DNA of 36,685 nucleotides from an uncultured Verrucomicrobiota bacterium. Lineage in GTDB: Bacteria; Verrucomicrobiota; Verrucomicrobiia; Opitutales; Seribacteraceae. The notes beneath the pieces were generated by a model. It did not search any database and had not been told where the DNA came from. It was given only the letters and a program-made list of their open reading frames with translations. The first letter of the stretch is position 1; every line of letters starts with the position of its first letter. The stretch lies in assembly GCA_902580225.1 (NCBI GenBank), contig CACHJU010000021.1, positions 1-36,685 of the forward strand. The letters run 5' to 3'. Made by a program: the position numbers and the translations under genes. This document shows positions 31,328-36,685 of the stretch, in pieces.

Positions 31328-33245
31328 AATAACTTCGGCCGTTCTTATTTTCGTAAAAATTCAGGAATGCCTTGTGCACCACGCGATACCCACCAGGTGT
31401 AGGATAATCACCAGTGAAATACCAATCACCCGGATGATCCGGCAAGGCTTCGTGTAAATTTTCAATACTCTGATAAATCACCTCGATTTCAGGATCCCCG
31501 TTTAATTCCTTGGGGCGGACTAATTCTGCTATCTTTGTTGAAATTTCATCCGAACTGAAATTCTTATACACTTTTTTAACATGGTTCACCAAATTAGGAC
31601 GGGGTTTCTTCAGGGACTCCCTACAATTTTCAGCGACTTCGGAAAGCAAGCCTTCGTATCCCCTTTCTTTAAGCAAGGCAACCGCAGCCTGAAAGGCAAT
31701 TAATTTTCCAAGTTCAGACATATCAATTCCATAGCAATCGGGATAGCGAATCTGGGGAGCTGTTGAAGCAATCAAAAGTTTCCTTGGTTTCGAACGGCCC
31801 AGGATTTTAAGAATACTCTGCTTCAAAGTGGTTCCCCGAACAATCGAATCATCGATGCAGACCAAAGCATCCTCTTTTTCTCGTACCACACCGTAGGTAA
31901 TATCATACACATGGGAAACAAGCTGGTTTCTTCCCGATTCCTGGGATATAAAAGTACGAAGTTTGATGTCTTTATTGGCAATCTTTTCTCCCTTAGGCCA
32001 ATTGTCCATCACCAATTCATTGATCAGTTCATCAGTTAATTCGCCTTTATTTTTTGCATCAATTAATTGCTGTTGCACTTCTGCCCGTCGAACCAGACGA
32101 AGTTGCTCCATGAAGCCGTAGTAGGCACTTTCCGCAGTATTGGGAACATAACTGAACACACTTCTGGAAAAATCGTTCCCGACTGATTTAAGTACTGAGG
32201 GAACAAGCAGGGAACCCAGCATCTTTCGCTCTGCATAAATATCCGGATCATTTCCCCGCGAAAAATAAATGCGCTCGAACGAACAACCGGTTTGCCGGGC
32301 GGGATCATCCGCAAATCTTTCCACCTCAAGCTCCCCGTTGGCTTTGGCAACGACTATTGTTCCCGGTTTGATCTCTTCAACCTCACTGGCTTTCTTTTCA
32401 AAAACCGTCATTAAAGGAGCCCGCTCGGAGGCAACCGCCAACACTTCATCATCTTCAAAATAAAAGCCCGGTCGAATCCCAAGCGGGTCGCGCATCGCAA
32501 AAGCATCGCCGTTTCCTATAATCCCAGCGAGGGAAAATCCACCGTCCCAATACTCGGAAGCTTTTCGAAAAACTTCGGGCAATTCAACCCGTTCACCAAT
32601 CCACTTGGCCAGTTCGTCGCCCTGAACTCCATGCTTCGCCGCCTCCGCGGAAAGCCTGTCATTCATTGAGTCCAAATGATACCCGGTTTCCTCAAGAATT
32701 GCCTGCGTATCGGTATCAAAGACTGGATGCTGACCACGCTCAACCAATTTCTGATTAAGTTCCTCGACATTGGTGAGATTAAAATTTCCTGCAACCATCA
32801 GATTTTTTCCCGGCCAGTTGCTCTTTCGAAAATAGGGATGACAAGTCGTGGAACCATATGCCCCGGAAGTGCCATAACGAAGATGTCCCAATAAAATCTC
32901 TCCCCCATAATCAAAATATTTCTTAAAAGTTTCGGGGAATTCTGGAAATGCGATCCCTTCCTTGATCATTTTCCCCAGCTTATTGTGCTGCACTCCAAAA
33001 ATTTTGGACAATGCCTTCGTACTTGTACTCCGTTCCCGAAACATAAATGCCTCACCAGGAGGCATATCTAATTTCATCGAACCAATACCCGCACCGTCCT
33101 GTCCGCGATTATGCTGCTTTTCCATCAGTAGAAAGAGCTGATTAAACCCCCAGAGCGGTGTACCATACTTCTGCTCATAATAAGCCAATGGCTTCCGCAA
33201 GCGGATTAGAGCAATTCCGCAGTGGTGGCCTATTTCATCGCTCAT
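31326..33245 (-). CDS. purF: Amidophosphoribosyltransferase, long form
   Basis: PurF catalyses the first committed step of purine synthesis, forming 5-phosphoribosylamine from PRPP and glutamine. The protein has 639 residues; most PurF have about 470-510, while a long form of around 630 is known from Bacteroidetes and relatives. The class II glutaminase domain has HHCGIALIRLRKPL (7-20), with Cys9 as the only candidate nucleophile, and HNRGQDGAG (45-53). An N-terminal Cys is required for catalysis, so an eight-residue propeptide must be removed. The phosphoribosyltransferase PRPP loop is VCIDDSIVRGTT (462-473, Asp465 and Asp466). The ATG lies 6 bases after purL; no strong Shine-Dalgarno is visible. 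It is the last gene of the purine run in this window. Confidence 0.93.
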   Translation of the reverse strand: MSDEIGHHCGIALIRLRKPLAYYEQKYGTPLWGFNQLFLLMEKQHNRGQDGAGIGSMKLDMPPGEAFMFRERSTSTKALSKIFGVQHNKLGKMIKEGIAFPEFPETFKKYFDYGGEILLGHLRYGTSGAYGSTTCHPYFRKSNWPGKNLMVAGNFNLTNVEELNQKLVERGQHPVFDTDTQAILEETGYHLDSMNDRLSAEAAKHGVQGDELAKWIGERVELPEVFRKASEYWDGGFSLAGIIGNGDAFAMRDPLGIRPGFYFEDDEVLAVASERAPLMTVFEKKASEVEEIKPGTIVVAKANGELEVERFADDPARQTGCSFERIYFSRGNDPDIYAERKMLGSLLVPSVLKSVGNDFSRSVFSYVPNTAESAYYGFMEQLRLVRRAEVQQQLIDAKNKGELTDELINELVMDNWPKGEKIANKDIKLRTFISQESGRNQLVSHVYDITYGVVREKEDALVCIDDSIVRGTTLKQSILKILGRSKPRKLLIASTAPQIRYPDCYGIDMSELGKLIAFQAAVALLKERGYEGLLSEVAENCRESLKKPRPNLVNHVKKVYKNFSSDEISTKIAELVRPKELNGDPEIEVIYQSIENLHEALPDHPGDWYFTGDYPTPGGYRVVHKAFLNFYENKNGRSY

Positions 33246-33251
33246 CTTAGT

Positions 33252-35567
33252 TTAATTATGGTTCATTTTTTGAGGAATCGCTTCGCTCCAAATCTTATGC
33301 AGTTTATTGACCGGAGAATCAAGAATTTCATTTCCTTCGACCAAAAGTTTAAATTGACCGGTATTTGTGGTATTACCCAATAAAACGGCTGGCAAACCAT
33401 CCTGCATGGCTGCTGTTAAAATATCTTCTTTTTTATCTTTGGAAACCGATACAAGAACCCTTCCTTGACTTTCCCCGAATAAAAGTGCGTCCAGTCGATT
33501 CGAATCACCCAAAGAATCAAGGGTCAAATCAACTCCGAGATCTGGCTTTTCAAAAAGCATTTCCGCAGTCGCCACCAATAACCCTCCTTCAGCCAGATCA
33601 TGAGCAGCATTAATATTACCGGAATCAATCGTTTTAATCAGAAAATCCTGAATCTTCTTCTCTTCATTTAAATCGACATTCGGACATGTACCTTCTTTCT
33701 TTCCATATTCAGTCTGTAAGAAATAACTCCCCCCCAATTCATAGGGCAATCCACCAAGCAAAATAATGGATTCATCAGCTTCCTTGAAAAAGCTTCTGGT
33801 AACCCGCTCCGCTTTTTCAATCAAACCCACCATAGAAATAACCGGGGTTGGGTCTATTGCCCCGTCTCCATGTTCATTGTAAAGACTTACATTTCCACCC
33901 ACCACAGGAACATCAAAAAAGGAACATGAATCTGCCAGTCCTTTCACACACTCCTTAAGCATATGATAAGCTTCAGGCTTGTTCGGATTGGCAAAATTTA
34001 GATTGTCTGTGACCGCAAGAGCCCGGGCACCGGAACAGGCGAGATTACGCATACACTCCGCGAATGCAATTTGAGCACCCCTATAGGGATCCAAATAACA
34101 GAATCGATTGTTACAATCATTGGAAATCGCTAATCTCTTATCAATACCCGCAATACTCAAATGCACCACACCCGCATCGCTTCCCGGCTCAACCGTACAA
34201 CCTGACATTACCATGTGGTCGTATTGTTGCCAAACCCACCTCTTCGAGGCGATGGTTGGATGAGCCAATAATTTTTCTAATGATGATTCCACCGATTTCT
34301 CGGGCAGTTCTGGAACCGCATTCAGGTTCCATTTCTTGGCATCCACAATATGAGCAGGTTCAGTTGCGGGCTGTTCATACACGGGAGATTCATCAGTAAG
34401 CGATTTGGCGGGTAAATCTGCAACCACCACTCCTTTATGACGAACCACCATCCGATCACCTTCTTTAACTTCTCCAATATGAGCTGCATATAAATCCCAT
34501 TTTTCAAATACTTCTTTGATCTCCTGCTCCCTGCCCTTCTTCACAATTACGAGCATTCTTTCCTGACTTTCGGAAAGCATGATCTCATAGGAATTCATTC
34601 CGGTTTCGCGTTGGGGGACAAGATCAAGATCAATTTCAATTCCTGAATTGCCCCGGGATGCAGTTTCACAGGTCGAACAAGTAAGACCGGCAGCACCCAT
34701 ATCCTGAATGCCTACCACCAAATCGGGAATCGCCATCATTTCAAGACAGGCTTCAAGAAGAAGTTTCTCCATAAATGGATCTCCTTTTTGAACTGCGGGG
34801 CGATCTGCAGTGCTTTCCTCAGTTAATTCTCGGGAGGCAAAACTCGCCCCGCCCAACCCATCGCGTCCAGTGCCGGGGCCTACATAAAAAACTGGGTTCC
34901 CCACTCCGGTGGCCGCTCCCCTTTGAATATCCTCGTGTTTAAGAATGCCTGCACAGAGTGCATTTACTAAAGGATTGCCTTCATAACAATCGTCAAAGTA
35001 AACATCACCCCCCATATTTGGAATACCTAAACAGTTTCCATAATTTGAAATTCCATGAACTACCCCACGGAAAAGCCTTTTTACATGATCCGATTCGAGG
35101 GAGCCAAAGCGAAGAGAGTTGGTTAATAATATGGGTCGAGCCCCCATCGTAAAAATATCCCGAACAATTCCACCCACCCCGGTGGCAGCTCCCTCAAAAG
35201 GTTCAATTGCACTGGGATGATTATGAGATTCTATTTTAAAGGCAACCCCCCATCCTTCACCCACATCGATAACACCGGCATTCTCTTCACCTGCTTTGAC
35301 TAATACTTGGCCGATGGAATCTTTGTCTTTTTTCTCGGTGGGAAAAAGGCGAAGTAATTTACGGGTGTTTTTATAGGCACAATGTTCTGACCACATCACT
35401 GAAAAAATTCCAAGCTCAGTCAAATTTGGCGTTCGGCCCAAAATTTTCAAAACCTGATCATACTCCTCGGGGAGCAAACCGTGCTGGGCAACAAGCTCGG
35501 GAGAAATCTTCACATTCAGGCACGGATCTGGATTGGGTGGTAAAGTCGAAATGGTATTCTCGTTCAT
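33252..35567 (-). CDS. purL: Phosphoribosylformylglycinamidine synthase subunit PurL
   Basis: A 771-residue small-type PurL, the ATP-dependent synthase subunit that converts FGAR to FGAM with ammonia supplied by PurQ and with PurS as adaptor. Near the N-terminus it has TELGIFSVMWSEHCAYKNTR (50-69) with His62, then SHNHPSAIEPFEGAATGVGG for ATP and phosphate, DMGAAGLTCSTCE, and, in the second half, GGNVSLYNE and HDLAEGGL. The length agrees with the small PurL family (about 720-770), and not with the fused 1300-residue gamma-proteobacterial enzyme. The ATG overlaps the purQ stop by 4 bases (ATGA), and purF begins 6 bases after its stop, so the three are co-translated. purS is not in the window. 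Confidence 0.97.
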   Translation of the reverse strand: MNENTISTLPPNPDPCLNVKISPELVAQHGLLPEEYDQVLKILGRTPNLTELGIFSVMWSEHCAYKNTRKLLRLFPTEKKDKDSIGQVLVKAGEENAGVIDVGEGWGVAFKIESHNHPSAIEPFEGAATGVGGIVRDIFTMGARPILLTNSLRFGSLESDHVKRLFRGVVHGISNYGNCLGIPNMGGDVYFDDCYEGNPLVNALCAGILKHEDIQRGAATGVGNPVFYVGPGTGRDGLGGASFASRELTEESTADRPAVQKGDPFMEKLLLEACLEMMAIPDLVVGIQDMGAAGLTCSTCETASRGNSGIEIDLDLVPQRETGMNSYEIMLSESQERMLVIVKKGREQEIKEVFEKWDLYAAHIGEVKEGDRMVVRHKGVVVADLPAKSLTDESPVYEQPATEPAHIVDAKKWNLNAVPELPEKSVESSLEKLLAHPTIASKRWVWQQYDHMVMSGCTVEPGSDAGVVHLSIAGIDKRLAISNDCNNRFCYLDPYRGAQIAFAECMRNLACSGARALAVTDNLNFANPNKPEAYHMLKECVKGLADSCSFFDVPVVGGNVSLYNEHGDGAIDPTPVISMVGLIEKAERVTRSFFKEADESIILLGGLPYELGGSYFLQTEYGKKEGTCPNVDLNEEKKIQDFLIKTIDSGNINAAHDLAEGGLLVATAEMLFEKPDLGVDLTLDSLGDSNRLDALLFGESQGRVLVSVSKDKKEDILTAAMQDGLPAVLLGNTTNTGQFKLLVEGNEILDSPVNKLHKIWSEAIPQKMNHN

Positions 35568-36253
35568 AATGCGGAAACTTCCACCGAGGAGTTCAAGAGA
35601 ACGGGTTTTAAAAACGCTTTTAAAATGGGCAAACCATCCAGGCTGGGATGATAAGTTTCAACCGCTCGTTCAGGATGAGGCATCATCCCGTAAACATTCC
35701 CCGCTTCATTCCGAATCCCGGCAATGTCATTAATTGATCCGTTCGGATTCCCCAAGTATCGAAGAAGAACCTGTCCATTAGATTCTAACTCCTCCAAGGT
35801 CTGGTCCTTCAATCGATAATTTCCTTCACCATGAGCGATCGGTAAAATTAATTCCCCACCAATTTCTTCGGGATTGAAGCGATCATTTGAATTCTCCAGC
35901 TTTACTTTCTGATTCACACACCGGAACTCTAAACAATCATTTCGGATCAAAGCACCGGGGAGTAAGCCCGCCTCGCAAAGAATTTGAAACCCGTTGCAAA
36001 TCCCCAATACCTGACCACCCCGTTCAGCAAAAGATTTTAAATCATTCATTATCGGAGAAAAACGGGCGATCGCTCCACAGCGAAGATAATCTCCAAAGGA
36101 AAATCCGCCCGGCACAATCACCGCCTCAGTCTCCGAAGGTAGATGAGATTTATGCCAAATCCGTGCAGCGGGCACACCGAGAACATCCTTAACCGCATGT
36201 TCAGCATCCCAGTCACAATTAGAACCGGGGAATTGTAAAATAGCTACTTTCAT
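35564..36253 (-). CDS. purQ: Phosphoribosylformylglycinamidine synthase glutaminase subunit PurQ
   Basis: A 229-residue class I glutamine amidotransferase that feeds ammonia to PurL. The nucleophile is Cys86 in VLGICNGFQIL (82-92), and the catalytic pair His193 and Glu195 lies in GMMPHPERA (189-197). The start MKVAILQFPGSNCDWDAEHA and VPGGFSFGDYLRCGA (48-62) are standard PurQ blocks. Length is normal. It begins with ATG 15 bases after the fumarylacetoacetate-hydrolase-like gene and overlaps purL by 4 bases. The C-terminus has a short extra tail (LLNSSVEVSAL) that overlaps the purL start and probably reflects the coupling. Confidence 0.97.
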   Translation of the reverse strand: MKVAILQFPGSNCDWDAEHAVKDVLGVPAARIWHKSHLPSETEAVIVPGGFSFGDYLRCGAIARFSPIMNDLKSFAERGGQVLGICNGFQILCEAGLLPGALIRNDCLEFRCVNQKVKLENSNDRFNPEEIGGELILPIAHGEGNYRLKDQTLEELESNGQVLLRYLGNPNGSINDIAGIRNEAGNVYGMMPHPERAVETYHPSLDGLPILKAFLKPVLLNSSVEVSAL

Positions 36254-36268
36254 AAAAATGATCCCATC

Positions 36269-36685
36269 TTATTCTCCAGCAGGAGCTTTGTCCTCCTGAT
36301 CCTCGAAAATTTCCTCAACCACTGGGTTAGTCAGCATACCTATACCATCTATCTCAACCGTGACCTCATCCCCGGGAACCAAAAATCTCCTTGGCTCCCT
36401 GGCCTCTCCAACACCCGATGGAGTACCGGTTAAAATAAGAGTTCCAGGCAAAAGTGTTGTGCTTCCACTGAGAAAAGAAATTAGAGTGGGCACATTAAAG
36501 ATCATATCTCCGGACGTGGACTCCTGCATTTTTTCCTCGTTCACAAAAGTACGGAGCGTAAGCTTGGACGGATCCGGAATCTCATCGGCAGTTGTTAAAC
36601 AAGGGCCCACTGGACAAAAGGTATCAAAACTTTTTCCTCGGCAAAATTGTCCACCTCCTTTTTCCTTCTGCCAGTCCCGGGCACT
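36269..36685 (-). CDS. Fumarylacetoacetate hydrolase family protein, 5' end beyond window
   Basis: C-terminal 138 residues of a FAH-family enzyme; the reading frame is open to the window edge, so the true start lies outside. Visible family blocks include ARDWQ, then [43 protein letters not shown] and [13 protein letters not shown], which together form the beta-structured catalytic core with parts of the metal site. Members hydrolyse or decarboxylate beta-diketone acids, or act as oxaloacetate decarboxylase or tautomerase; the exact substrate is not visible. A GTG at 36608-36610 would be a false internal start because homologous sequence continues upstream. It lies 15 bases before purQ in the same direction and may be co-transcribed, with no evident metabolic link. 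Confidence 0.9.
   Translation of the reverse strand, partial: SARDWQKEKGGGQFCRGKSFDTFCPVGPCLTTADEIPDPSKLTLRTFVNEEKMQESTSGDMIFNVPTLISFLSGSTTLLPGTLILTGTPSGVGEAREPRRFLVPGDEVTVEIDGIGMLTNPVVEEIFEDQEDKAPAGE

Noticed and set aside
34064-34399. 111-residue plus-strand frame opposite purL
   Set aside because: Shadow of the conserved purL reading frame, rich in His and Pro as expected of antisense translation.
1-36685. CRISPR arrays, tRNA or rRNA genes, insertion sequences, phage genes
   Set aside because: No regularly spaced repeats, no cloverleaf or rRNA sequence and no transposase or integrase reading frame were noticed; the HNH gene is a solitary chromosomal type without mobile neighbours.

Overview
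ORGANISM. The window is a bacterial chromosome segment, nearly all of it coding and almost all on the minus strand. The long PurF (Bacteroidetes/Verrucomicrobia-type architecture), the GbsR/MarR-type regulator inside an exopolysaccharide operon, the multi-SLBB export protein and the scarcity of Shine-Dalgarno sequences suggest a marine or freshwater Gram-negative, most likely a Verrucomicrobiota (Opitutae-like) bacterium. This is inference from gene types; there is no rRNA or other decisive marker.

LAYOUT. (1) 1-12,050: a very AT-rich surface-glycan island (spot counts: 12 G+C in 601-660, 11 in 7681-7740). It holds three glycosyltransferases, a further GT-B-like protein, an AsnB-type amidotransferase, a 2OG-Fe(II) oxygenase, an FkbM methyltransferase, a Wzx flippase, KdsD, a sugar formyltransferase and a polysaccharide deacetylase. 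(2) 12,183-24,771: a higher-GC block (31 G+C in 18961-19020) with an intact Wzi, enzymes for UDP-2,3-diacetamido-glucuronic acid (WbpA, WlbA/WbpB, WbpE, WbpD), a GDP-mannose dehydratase, a uronate 4-epimerase-like enzyme, Wzz, a GbsR/MarR regulator, an 893-aa SLBB export protein and a broken second wzi. (3) 24,864-29,997: glnD (the only plus-strand gene), an orphan GAF histidine kinase and an HNH nuclease. (4) 30,229-36,685: an unrecognised SGNH-like protein, then purF-purL-purQ and the end of a fumarylacetoacetate-hydrolase-family gene cut by the window edge.

HOW THE GENES FIT. Regions 1 and 2 together look like a Wzx/Wzy-type capsule or exopolysaccharide locus. The right part makes nucleotide sugars and the export/attachment machinery under a GbsR-like regulator; the AT-rich left part holds strain-variable assembly and tailoring enzymes (amidation, N-formylation, methylation, hydroxylation, deacetylation). 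No Wzy polymerase, initiating transferase or Wzc-type kinase is visible; they may lie to the left or elsewhere.

MAIN OBSERVATION. In three glycan-island genes (glycosyltransferase near 1268, flippase near 8083, formyltransferase near 11093) the reading frame continues upstream of the first ATG/GTG/TTG and encodes the expected family N-terminus, but the extension contains no ATG, GTG or TTG. In two of them an ATT sits exactly at the stop codon of the preceding gene. Either ATT/ATA initiation occurs here or start codons have been lost. A second clear observation is the wzi remnant with an internal deletion and an in-frame nonsense codon, whose readthrough restores the family C-terminus.
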